IMG/VR virus record: IMGVR_UViG_3300005747_001293
Coordinates: 1-25,595 of that record
Length of the DNA: 25,595 bases
Source of the DNA: a virus
Reading direction: 5' to 3' (one strand)
Below the pieces are notes generated by a model. It made no database searches. It saw nothing but the letters and a program-made list of their open reading frames with translations, and was not told where the DNA came from. Position numbers and translations under genes: made by a program. This document shows positions 8,031-15,558 of the stretch, piece by piece. Position 1 is the stretch's first letter. Each line of letters starts with the position of its first letter.

Positions 8031-8038
8031 TCTTTAAT
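8030..8038 (+). promoter_or_regulatory. Candidate control element ATCTTTAAT upstream of the SSB-like gene
   Basis: The 9-mer ATCTTTAAT begins 26 bases before the ATG at 8056. The identical 9-mer begins 26 bases before the rIIB ATG at 13453, and both genes are closed by hairpin terminators. It could be a promoter -7-type box, since Bacteroidota promoters use TAnnTTTG, which it only partly matches, or a leader or translation signal. No clear -33 element was found. Confidence 0.4.
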
Positions 8039-8055
8039 CTTAATAATTATAACTA

Positions 8056-8838
8056 ATGGCAATAGAATCTAATGCTTCAGAGGTTGCTGTAGGATCAGCC
8101 CTCAAACTGTTCACTGGCATCAGTGAATTTAATGTAGTAGCAGTAAATCCAACATTGGAAAAGCTACACGAACTTGGTATTATGCTTCAAACAGAGCCTA
8201 ACTATGAGGTTAGCTTTGGAGAGGATGAGTTTACTAAGATCGTGTTCTGGCTTCAGAATGAGGATGTAACTGTTCCATGTGAAATACTTGTAAAGCAAGG
8301 TCCTTGGGAATCTAAGACCGGCAAAGTAAAGTGGTATAACAGAATAGGTCAGGAAACATGGGCTCCTGCTAATGACGATGGTAGTGTTGATACTTCATCT
8401 CTTGCAGACTGGTTCAAAGAGCCTGATTCATGCTATACTATTCCTCGTGGTATGGATACTGTAACTGAGCTTGTACGTGTATGGGCAAATGTTGCTCAGG
8501 GCGGTGAGATCAAGCTTGACACAGTTAATAAGATCGCTGCAGGTGATGTTAAAGAGCTTGAAGAACTTATGTCTGTACTTAAAGACAACAAGCTACGTGC
8601 TCTTGTCTATGTAAGAGACGGTAAGTATCAAGCTGTTTATACTCGTCACTTCGGTCGTGTCAATCCTAAGAGAAACGATCTATTTGTAAAAGCACTTAAT
8701 GAAGATTACGGTGCAATCAAAGGTGATTACTCTCTTGAGTGGCAAAAGTATTCTCCAGGTGTAGTTACTCCAGATACTGTGGAGGCAACTGAAGATACTA
8801 CCGATGATGATTGGATCGATGAGGATCCTTTTGATTAG
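8056..8838 (+). CDS. Single-stranded DNA-binding protein (SSB-like)
   Basis: 260 residues. The N-terminal two-thirds has alternating beta-type segments rich in aromatic and basic residues (FTKIVFWLQNED, GKVKWYNRIGQETW, LRALVYVRDGKYQAVY), compatible with an OB-like ssDNA-binding core. The end is a long acidic tail, TTDDDWIDEDPFD, of the kind that in bacterial and phage SSBs binds partner replication enzymes. The gene sits among replication genes and, unlike its neighbours, has its own intergenic leader and a terminator immediately downstream, consistent with separate high-level expression. The call rests on tail, context and composition rather than a diagnostic core motif. The main alternative is another acidic-tailed replication accessory protein. 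Confidence 0.68.
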   Translation: MAIESNASEVAVGSALKLFTGISEFNVVAVNPTLEKLHELGIMLQTEPNYEVSFGEDEFTKIVFWLQNEDVTVPCEILVKQGPWESKTGKVKWYNRIGQETWAPANDDGSVDTSSLADWFKEPDSCYTIPRGMDTVTELVRVWANVAQGGEIKLDTVNKIAAGDVKELEELMSVLKDNKLRALVYVRDGKYQAVYTRHFGRVNPKRNDLFVKALNEDYGAIKGDYSLEWQKYSPGVVTPDTVEATEDTTDDDWIDEDPFD

Positions 8839-8844
8839 TTTAAC

Positions 8845-8875
8845 AAGGGGGAGTAGAGAGATCTGCTCCCCTTTT
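8845..8875 (+). terminator. Rho-independent terminator after the SSB-like gene
   Basis: AAGGGGGAG (8845-8853) pairs with CTCCCCTTT (8866-8874) to make a 9-bp stem with one G-U pair. The loop has 12 bases, and a run of four T lies at 8872-8875. It begins six bases after the stop codon at 8838 and ends 13 bases before the primase start. Confidence 0.8.
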
Positions 8876-8888
8876 AACTACCTGATAC

Positions 8889-9905
8889 ATGGCAGTAGAT
8901 TCAAGAGATAGTAATGCAAATCTTTCTGTAGAAGATATCAGAGCAAGGGTAAGTGATATTGATATATTCAAATATTACTGTGAACCATTTGAGAAATTAG
9001 GTAAGAAGTTCAGTTCAGAATTACGTAAAGATCCTGTACCATCCGCAGTTATATCAGACCTTAAATCGGGTATAAGATATACTGATTTTGGTTATAGGGA
9101 GCATAGTTTTGACTCTATAGGTTATGTGATGTACAAGTACTCACTTACATTTAGAGATACATTGACTATGATCGATTCTGATTTTAACATCGGACTGTCT
9201 TCCGGTATGAATCTGGCTACTGTTGTAGCACCTGTAATAAGTAGAAAAACTTATAAGATAGGGTGTGGCATACAGATACGTACTATACCATGGTCTTTAT
9301 TGGATAGAGAATACTGGGGTCAGTATGGCCTGTCTATAGAGCAGGTGAAGCCTTTTCATGTAAAACCTATATCTCATTATTGGATAAACGGTAATCGATA
9401 TTCAGCCCCTAAGTGTACTTATGCATATGCGGAACACACTCCTAGATTCAAGATATATTCACCTTTGAATCCGGAGAGAAAGTGGTTCGGTAATGTAAAG
9501 TCTTCTGATATCCAAGGCAAAACATCTCTGCTTCCGTTTGGTGATAGATGCATAATAGCATCATCTCTTAAGGATGTTATAGTTATACATTCTTTTGGGG
9601 TGCATGCAATTGCATTTCAATCTGAAGCAATGTTGCCTCCAGAAAAATTTATGAAAATTCTAAAAGGTAGGTATGATAAAGTAGAAGTTTTGTATGATAA
9701 TGATATTACAAATCCGGACAATCCTGGTCAGACAATGGCCAATAAGATATGTTCTAAATATGATTTGACTAATATTGTCATTCCTGCAGAGCTGAATTGT
9801 AAGGACATTTCTGATGTCGTAGAGGCTCACGGACCTATAACAGCAATATCTATAGTAAAGAGAGTTCCATGGCAACTAGAAGAAAAGGTAGAAGAAAAGG
9901 TGTAA
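8889..9905 (+). CDS. DnaG-type (TOPRIM) DNA primase
   Basis: 338 residues. The N-terminal ~110 residues follow the layout of a DnaG CHC2 domain (DIFKYYCEPF, FSSELRKDPVPSAV, YTDFGYREHSFDSIGYVM, LTFRDTLTMI) but lack the zinc-binding Cys/His set. A TOPRIM-like region follows: SSLKDVIVIHSFGVHAIAFQSEA (about 225-247), then LYDNDITNPDNPG, which holds the DxD metal-binding pair at D270 and D272. It should make RNA primers for the PolA replisome. The usual TOPRIM Glu is not obvious before SLKD, so catalysis deserves checking. It has no helicase-binding C-terminal domain. The tail EEKVEEKV comes from a 12-base tandem repeat inside the 37-base overlap with the next gene. Confidence 0.82.
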   Translation: MAVDSRDSNANLSVEDIRARVSDIDIFKYYCEPFEKLGKKFSSELRKDPVPSAVISDLKSGIRYTDFGYREHSFDSIGYVMYKYSLTFRDTLTMIDSDFNIGLSSGMNLATVVAPVISRKTYKIGCGIQIRTIPWSLLDREYWGQYGLSIEQVKPFHVKPISHYWINGNRYSAPKCTYAYAEHTPRFKIYSPLNPERKWFGNVKSSDIQGKTSLLPFGDRCIIASSLKDVIVIHSFGVHAIAFQSEAMLPPEKFMKILKGRYDKVEVLYDNDITNPDNPGQTMANKICSKYDLTNIVIPAELNCKDISDVVEAHGPITAISIVKRVPWQLEEKVEEKV

Positions 9906-10312
9906 GTCTTATAAAGAGTAAGGCTACAGTTATAGATGGTATCAAGTTCAAGTCAAGGCTTGAAGCGCATGCTTATAAAGAGCTTAAGAAAGCCAAGATA
10001 AAATTTAAGTACGAAGAGGATAAATTCACTCTCGTAGAAGGGTTTAAACCTATATCACAATCTTGGGAGTTCAGATATAAGAAGTTTGCACCTGTGCAAA
10101 ATGCTATAAGGTCTATAACATACACACCTGACTTTACCTGTCCTGATATGAACTGGGTTATAGAAACAAAAGGCAGAGCTAATGAATCTTTTCCTATGCG
10201 GTGGAAACTGTTTAAAAGATACATAGCTTCTACAGGTAAGCCTACAGTTCTATTCATGCCTACTAATAAATCACAAGTAGATATCTGTATACAGGAAATA
10301 CTAAAATTATGA
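9869..10312 (+). CDS. T7 endonuclease I-like Holliday junction resolvase
   Basis: 147 residues with the PD-(D/E)XK set of the phage endonuclease I family: E32 in FKSRLEAHAY, D88 in YTPDF, and E99 and K101 in WVIETKGR. These match the E, D, ExK order of T7 endonuclease I. It should cleave four-way and other branched DNA before packaging and during recombination. Length is close to T7 gp3 (about 149 residues). The first ~12 residues (ATRRKGRRKG) are strongly basic and are read from DNA that also encodes the acidic primase tail. The start overlaps the primase by 37 bases, and the stop overlaps the next start as ATGA. Confidence 0.88.
   Translation: MATRRKGRRKGVSLIKSKATVIDGIKFKSRLEAHAYKELKKAKIKFKYEEDKFTLVEGFKPISQSWEFRYKKFAPVQNAIRSITYTPDFTCPDMNWVIETKGRANESFPMRWKLFKRYIASTGKPTVLFMPTNKSQVDICIQEILKL
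9878..9901 (+). repeat. 12-bp perfect tandem repeat, dual-coding
   Basis: AGAAGAAAAGGT occurs twice without a gap at 9878-9889 and 9890-9901. It lies wholly in the overlap of the primase and resolvase genes. In the primase frame it gives the repeated acidic EEKV tail; in the resolvase frame it gives the repeated basic RRKG. Because the unit is 12 bases, gain or loss of copies keeps both frames. Confidence 0.9.
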
Positions 10313-10671
10313 TACACAGTGGCCAGCACTTAAACTGGTTAAGATCTTTAGAGAGAGGGGACCTTATAGGTCTATCATACTACAACGGCATACAGCCGGG
10401 TATAATTCACAGAGTACGTAAAGGCGATTGCAAGATCTGGAGTTTTACTGGCAAGTATCCATACAACACAGATATAGTAGAGGATCTACCTTATGAAGTG
10501 GATTGGATACCTGTGCAAGAGGGTCAATACTATCTACCTAAAGAAGAACATACTGTTCGATTAAGGTATATAAAAACCCGTGCTTATGAACGTGTGATAC
10601 CTTACCCTAAAGATTTTATCAGTGATAAGACAAATAAAATTATTAATCATGTTAAAGAAAGATTGTTTTAA
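10309..10671 (+). CDS. Unknown protein, 120 aa
   Basis: 120 residues, rich in aromatic residues and beta-prone (DLIGLSYYNGIQPGIIHRV, CKIWSF, WIPVQEGQYYLP), with a helical C-terminus (TNKIINHVKERLF). No family is recognised. It is translationally coupled to the resolvase gene by ATGA overlap and ends directly against the rIIA start (TAAATG). It is therefore almost certainly co-transcribed with both. No function can be assigned. Confidence 0.72.
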   Translation: MIHSGQHLNWLRSLERGDLIGLSYYNGIQPGIIHRVRKGDCKIWSFTGKYPYNTDIVEDLPYEVDWIPVQEGQYYLPKEEHTVRLRYIKTRAYERVIPYPKDFISDKTNKIINHVKERLF

Positions 10672-13413
10672 ATGAGTATAAAAACTATTGATCGGCAAGA
10701 CACCGGAACTAAAGGTGTCGAAAAGAAGATTGATGCAGGAGCTGAAAAGCTTGTGTATGACATCTTACAGCAGACTCAATATTCTACTCCTATTCAGTCT
10801 ACTGTTCGTGAGTTGACCACAAATGCGTGGGATTCGCAACGGGAGAAAGAAGTAGCTATTGAGATCCTTACAGGCAAAGCCAAAGTTGAGGATTATTATA
10901 TTGAGAGGCATGGTGATCAGTATGAGGACAGCAATTTTGATCCTACATACTATGACCTAAAGCATCTTGATACTGAGAACAACACAGTTGAACTCACATA
11001 CATACAGGAAGAAGGTACAGGATTTTGTGATACATTCATTGTTCATGACCACGGTGTAGGTCTTGGAGATAAAAGACTTGAAGGTGTACTTAGTCTAGGT
11101 TATTCTACTAAGCGTAATACTTCAGAGGGCTTCGGTGCTTTCGGTCTGGGTGCAAAGGTTGCATTCTCTACAGGTGTTGCTATGTATACAGTGGAAACTG
11201 TGCATAATGGTAGGAGATTCAAGTGTGCCTGCTACCCTTATCGTACTGAATTTGTCATCTCTAAGTTTGCTAAAGATGGTACTATGAATGATTTTATAAC
11301 ATTCAGTGATGGTACCAAAGTATACTATGAGAAGACAGATGAGAAGAACAATACCAAGGTAAGTTTCGGGGTTAAGAAACATAACCGATATTCTTTTCGT
11401 GATGCTGTAGACCAGCAGTTGATCTATATTGACGGTGTAAATTTTACTGTTAAAGAAATAGAGTCAGATGGCAGAGAGTATACTTACAGAAGCAACTCTA
11501 CTAAAGCTGAAGTAGTATACAACTCTGAATCTTTGATCATCAGTAATGGTACTGTGTTCAACAGGCCTCACATCGTTATTGTGAAAGACTCATCTGATGA
11601 GTCAGGTATCAACTATGGTTATGTAGACTTCCGTGAGTTGGAGTTGCAAGATATGTACGGATCTATAGGTTTTAAGTGTCCTATGCGTCAGACTTATCGT
11701 GATGAGACAGGTAAAGAGATAGTCATACAAGAGGGTGTAAGTGTTACTCCATCTCGTGAGAAGGTTATCTGGAATGATGCTACAAAGGCATATATCCTAT
11801 CCGTTATAGATAAGGCTACAGAAGAGGCATCTCAGATCGTAGAAGATAAACTGCAGAACTCAACTGAGATCTTTGATTGGCTTGAGCAGTGTACTAAGAT
11901 CTTTCATAGAAGTAACTCTGATGATATCATCAATAGGATGTCTAACATCATTAATAATGATGATCTGTCTCCAGAGTTCCCTGGTAATTCTGATCTTAAG
12001 TTCTTACCTGTAAGTAACTTCTTTGGTAGTAGAATCAAAGTTGAAAAAGTTACTGTAGACTACAGGGGTAAGATAAAGAGAGAGGATGTAACCTCATGGC
12101 AATCTTTCAACTTTGAGTCCATCTATATTAAGGATAATAACTACAATCAAGTTAAGGACCTTTATATCTGTAAAGGTTTAGATAAGGGTAGTTTTATATC
12201 TATTTCCTTTAAAGGATGGGTGGATAAGGAGTCTAAGGATGATTCTATAAAGTCTCTTGAAGAGGGTTTATCAGACCTTATTGATCTACAAAAGAGTAAG
12301 TATTATGCTTTGGAAGAGCTTGTTGAAAGTGATTCTAAGGTAAATTCTTATGATGAAGTAGAAATACCTGCAGATTTCTTTGAAAAAGCTAAAGACATTG
12401 AGCTTAAACAAGATGCACTTACTCCTGCAGAGCAACGTGCTCTTGAGAACAAAGAGGTAGGTTTTACTTTAAGGTATGATCCAGATGCTCATAGAAGTTT
12501 TTCTCGTAAGACATGGACATGGGATAAGGTAGAGCCAAGAGGTAAGGATCTTATAACTACAGAAAAAGAAGTGTATTATGGTGGTAAAGAGGATGAAAAG
12601 GCGCTTGTTATGGCAGCAGGTATACTCTATCCTTCTGCACCTATTCTTAATAACTATGCTTCTTGGGGTGAAGCTCCTAGAGCTTTGTTTACTCTTAGTC
12701 CTTCTGTGCACTATAATTCTTGGTACAGAGATAGAGAGAAGCCGTATGTAGAAGATGACAACTATCCTCAATTGATCAGACTTAGTAGCTCTGCTATAAA
12801 GAGGGTAGAAAAAGCAAATGCTTTGTCTCATATAGATAATTTCTTCTTCTTTAGAACAAGTCATAATACTATTGAGACACATCCATCTGTACGGACAGCT
12901 TATACTATTCGTAGGATAGGGGATGTTTGGCCTTTCTTTGACAATTATCTTAGGTTTTTTGACAATATTGACAATAAGATATCAAGTAAAGCAAAGACTC
13001 TTAGGGACTATCTTGATAAGCATAGCAAATACTTTTGGGCAATCAGTCAAAATAATAATAATCCTATTTGGGATAGACTGGACGAGCTGTATAAGTTCCA
13101 ACTGTATTGTGCAAGCCTGGACTCTGAAGATGAAGATAGAGATAAGAAGATAGCTCAAAAGAGCTTTGAAACTTTTGTCTTTACCGATATCGTTGGAGCT
13201 AATGTAGCTGATCTTGATATGCTAAGTTTGTTTGAAGAACTTAAGTCTTATGCCTCAGTACTTGATCCTGTACTTAGTAATATGCCTTGTAATTCTCTTA
13301 TGCGTAATGATACTGCAGATGAGATCAAGAAGTATATTAAACTCTATGACAGAGATCAGTGGGAGTGGGATGAAGAGGCTGTTATAAAACACGCCTTAGC
13401 ATCATTACAATAA
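10672..13413 (+). CDS. rIIA: rIIA-like protein with GHKL ATPase domain
   Basis: 913 residues. The N-terminus has the GHKL/Bergerat ATP-binding motifs in order: VRELTTNAWDS (E47, N51, D54), VHDHGVGLGD (D126-G130) and the G2 glycine-rich loop GFGAFGLGAK (153-162). The long C-terminal part is charged and mostly helical, without obvious membrane segments. Size, domain order and the rIIB-like gene next to it identify the T4 rIIA family, which is also reported from crAss-like phages. In T4, rIIA and rIIB counter the lambda Rex exclusion system and affect lysis and membrane state; the molecular mechanism is unclear. A topoisomerase- or Hsp90-type protein is less likely, given the partner gene. Confidence 0.87.
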   Translation: MSIKTIDRQDTGTKGVEKKIDAGAEKLVYDILQQTQYSTPIQSTVRELTTNAWDSQREKEVAIEILTGKAKVEDYYIERHGDQYEDSNFDPTYYDLKHLDTENNTVELTYIQEEGTGFCDTFIVHDHGVGLGDKRLEGVLSLGYSTKRNTSEGFGAFGLGAKVAFSTGVAMYTVETVHNGRRFKCACYPYRTEFVISKFAKDGTMNDFITFSDGTKVYYEKTDEKNNTKVSFGVKKHNRYSFRDAVDQQLIYIDGVNFTVKEIESDGREYTYRSNSTKAEVVYNSESLIISNGTVFNRPHIVIVKDSSDESGINYGYVDFRELELQDMYGSIGFKCPMRQTYRDETGKEIVIQEGVSVTPSREKVIWNDATKAYILSVIDKATEEASQIVEDKLQNSTEIFDWLEQCTKIFHRSNSDDIINRMSNIINNDDLSPEFPGNSDLKFLPVSNFFGSRIKVEKVTVDYRGKIKREDVTSWQSFNFESIYIKDNNYNQVKDLYICKGLDKGSFISISFKGWVDKESKDDSIKSLEEGLSDLIDLQKSKYYALEELVESDSKVNSYDEVEIPADFFEKAKDIELKQDALTPAEQRALENKEVGFTLRYDPDAHRSFSRKTWTWDKVEPRGKDLITTEKEVYYGGKEDEKALVMAAGILYPSAPILNNYASWGEAPRALFTLSPSVHYNSWYRDREKPYVEDDNYPQLIRLSSSAIKRVEKANALSHIDNFFFFRTSHNTIETHPSVRTAYTIRRIGDVWPFFDNYLRFFDNIDNKISSKAKTLRDYLDKHSKYFWAISQNNNNPIWDRLDELYKFQLYCASLDSEDEDRDKKIAQKSFETFVFTDIVGANVADLDMLSLFEELKSYASVLDPVLSNMPCNSLMRNDTADEIKKYIKLYDRDQWEWDEEAVIKHALASLQ

Positions 13414-13426
13414 AAGTAATTTACGT

Positions 13427-13435
13427 ATCTTTAAT
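13427..13435 (+). promoter_or_regulatory. Candidate control element ATCTTTAAT upstream of rIIB
   Basis: Same 9-mer as at 8030, starting 26 bases before the rIIB ATG, in the 39-base gap after rIIA. The preceding bases (TTACGT) do not match those at 8030, so the shared part is limited to the 9-mer plus general AT-richness. Promoter or leader function is inferred. Confidence 0.4.
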
Positions 13436-13452
13436 TTATAAAACTGTTACAA

Positions 13453-14634
13453 ATGATAACAATTAATGTTATTGATGACCAAATAGTTGGTTCATGCGGT
13501 GAAACTCCGTTTTCAATGCCTTTTGATAAAGCTGTTTACGATACTTTAGAATCTTTGGCTTATGCAGCTGAAGAAGCTGAGACCGTAGATGAGTACAACA
13601 GTATTATCGCAGAAGGCGAATCTTTGGTTCTTGGAGCTAAAGAGTTTATAGGGTCTGTTATAGAGACAGAGTGTGAGTACATCAAAGTAGATCCTATGTC
13701 CAAAGAGTTCTTTCTACACTACAATGATCAGACATCAGATATTGCTATGCCTCAAGCATTGGTGGATAGAATCATCTATTCTCAAGATAAGGGTATAGAT
13801 TTCATGCCTCTTGTACGTATGTGGGTAAGATTCTTGCGTAATCCTAACCTTAACAAAGAAGGTAAAGGCGCTGCTTTCGGTGAGAAGTTCTTCAACTTTG
13901 TAAATATGAAGTATGTACACCCTAAACTCAAGCAAGAGTTTATGGAGGAGCATGGTCTTACAGAGGAAGCGGCTGAAGAAAGAGCTACTATGTACCAGAT
14001 GAAGATCACTAAAGAGGGTCTACTCAACGGCTACAAGGTTTCTAGAGAGATCGAGTATAAGTATGAGGCAGATGAAGATGGTGAACTTCGTACAGTTCCA
14101 CGTTATGCAAGAACTTTCAACCCTGATACAGGTGAGATCGACTCTGATGGTAAACCGGAACATGTAGAGGATAGACTATTTGAACCATCTATGATGGGTA
14201 GTGGTGGTGATCCTTTCAGTTGTGAAGGACCTAATGGATATGATTCTAATGGGCATTTCATTAAAGTAGGTTGCAAGCATGCATTAGACAGTTGGGATAT
14301 GGTAAACATTAACGACAATAGCTCATGTGTCAAAGGTCTTCATGTAGGCGGATTAAAATACATAGCATGGTATAGTGGTGAGATACACAATGTCTTCATC
14401 GATCCTATGCATGTAGGTGCAGTTCCAGACGATGTGGACGGTGCCATCCGATGCAAGGAGTACTTTGTACATAGTTCGTTAGCAGGCGTTAATGGTTCTA
14501 TATATCACAGTTCTACGTATGCTAAAGCAACTGATGAGCAATGGAAAGCCATGTTAGAAGAAGCTGTTGCAGTTCATATTGAAGCAGTGGAAAAACAAAC
14601 AGCAGATTTAAAAAGACTACAGTCTTTGGTGTAA
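13453..14634 (+). CDS. rIIB: rIIB-like protein
   Basis: 393 residues. The C-terminal third carries DSWDMVNINDNSSCVKGLHV (ending near residue 297), then GLKYIAWYSGE and the FIDPMHVGAVPDD segment. This CSxGLHVGxxxY-type block is the one I associate with the conserved C-terminal domain of T4 rIIB and its relatives. The N-terminal region is acidic and helical. It lies directly after rIIA in the same orientation, as in T4, but with its own 39-base leader carrying the shared 9-mer and a strong terminator after the stop. It may therefore be transcribed separately and more strongly than rIIA. The function is presumably joint with rIIA. Confidence 0.83.
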   Translation: MITINVIDDQIVGSCGETPFSMPFDKAVYDTLESLAYAAEEAETVDEYNSIIAEGESLVLGAKEFIGSVIETECEYIKVDPMSKEFFLHYNDQTSDIAMPQALVDRIIYSQDKGIDFMPLVRMWVRFLRNPNLNKEGKGAAFGEKFFNFVNMKYVHPKLKQEFMEEHGLTEEAAEERATMYQMKITKEGLLNGYKVSREIEYKYEADEDGELRTVPRYARTFNPDTGEIDSDGKPEHVEDRLFEPSMMGSGGDPFSCEGPNGYDSNGHFIKVGCKHALDSWDMVNINDNSSCVKGLHVGGLKYIAWYSGEIHNVFIDPMHVGAVPDDVDGAIRCKEYFVHSSLAGVNGSIYHSSTYAKATDEQWKAMLEEAVAVHIEAVEKQTADLKRLQSLV

Positions 14635-14651
14635 TCATTTTTTATTCACAC

Positions 14652-14684
14652 AGGGCCGGGTACTTAATTGTGCTCGGCCCTTTT
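14652..14684 (+). terminator. Strong Rho-independent terminator after rIIB
   Basis: AGGGCCGGGTAC (14652-14663) and GTGCTCGGCCCT (14670-14681) form a 12-bp stem with two G-U pairs around a six-base TTAATT loop. A T-run at 14681-14684 is followed by more AT. It is markedly GC-rich against its surroundings. It lies 18 bases after the rIIB stop and 14 bases before the exonuclease ATG. Confidence 0.9.
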
Positions 14685-14697
14685 ATTATGTAAACTA

Positions 14698-15558
14698 ATG
14701 TTAGAAATTATAAAAAATGATTTAGTAGATGATCTGGACTTGACTCCTTTTAATAACGATCAAAGTAAAATCGCTCTTATAGATGCAGATAGCATGCTCT
14801 ATTACTGCATGAAAGAGGATACTACGTTTGATGAGATGAAGTTGAAGCTTGACAACTTTATAATTAATGTTCTTTCAGAGCTTAATTGTAAGTATTACAC
14901 AGCTTTTACTACGGATTCAAGGTCTGTATTCAGAAAAGAACTTGGTAAAACCAGAGAGTATAAGGGTAATAGAAAAGGTAGAGAGACTCCATATCTGTTC
15001 TATGCACTACGTGTATATGCTCAAAGAGAATGGGGATTCTATAATGTTCCTAGAATAGAAGCTGACGATGCAGTTGCTATCTATGCTAACGGTCTAGGTA
15101 ATAATCCTTTTATAGAGTCTGTTATCTGTAGTCCAGATAAGGATGTTCTTAGACAGATACCCGGCACACATTATAACTATCAGAGAAATGAGTTTGTATC
15201 TACAACAGCTGAAGATGCAGCAAAGTTTCTATGGATCCAATGTGCAGCTGGCGATAGTGTCGACGGTATTCCCGGTATACCTGGTATAGGTGTAAAACGT
15301 GCAGAGAAAGCTTTAGAGTCTATTGTAGAAGAAGATTTTTCATTAAAGATTTTAAAGATGTATCTTCAACAGATGGAGAATAGCGATATTGCTTCCTCCA
15401 AAGAGGCTACAGACAAGTTTAAAGAGACATTAGATCTTGTATATGTTCTAAGATCTTCTTATGATCTTAATAGGCTTGGCATTTCTCTACCAGATCTTAA
15501 GTATCAAAATGTTTTAAAAGTTCTAGGTAAATGGCAAAACGAGCAAGGACTGGATTGA
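14698..15558 (+). CDS. 5'-3' exonuclease / flap endonuclease (FEN, T5-exo type)
   Basis: 286 residues from ATG 14698; a longer TTG-started frame from 14668 would begin inside the terminator and is rejected. Acidic active-site residues occur in the expected order: DAD (29-31), EADDA (121-125), SPDKD (145-149) and GDSVDGIPGIPGIG (185-198). The last combines the second metal site with the helix-hairpin-helix DNA grip. The region RKELGKTREYKGNRK corresponds to the basic helical arch. It should remove RNA primers and flaps, complementing the PolA gene, which lacks a 5' nuclease domain. The 3' end overlaps the next gene by 28 bases. Confidence 0.92.
   Translation: MLEIIKNDLVDDLDLTPFNNDQSKIALIDADSMLYYCMKEDTTFDEMKLKLDNFIINVLSELNCKYYTAFTTDSRSVFRKELGKTREYKGNRKGRETPYLFYALRVYAQREWGFYNVPRIEADDAVAIYANGLGNNPFIESVICSPDKDVLRQIPGTHYNYQRNEFVSTTAEDAAKFLWIQCAAGDSVDGIPGIPGIGVKRAEKALESIVEEDFSLKILKMYLQQMENSDIASSKEATDKFKETLDLVYVLRSSYDLNRLGISLPDLKYQNVLKVLGKWQNEQGLD

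Noticed and set aside
9573-9640. TOPRIM region of the primase read as a topoisomerase or OLD nuclease
   Set aside because: The CHC2-like N-terminal layout and the place in a replication operon fit DnaG-type primase better, and no topoisomerase or ABC ATPase domain is present.
12923-13153. Hydrophobic 76-residue frame on the plus strand inside rIIA
   Set aside because: It lies wholly in another frame of a strongly supported gene and has no packing relation to neighbours; the hydrophobicity comes from frame-shifted AT-rich codons.
14668-14697. TTG-started extension of the FEN exonuclease
   Set aside because: It would start inside the 3' arm of the rIIB terminator hairpin; the ATG at 14698 gives a normal family N-terminus.
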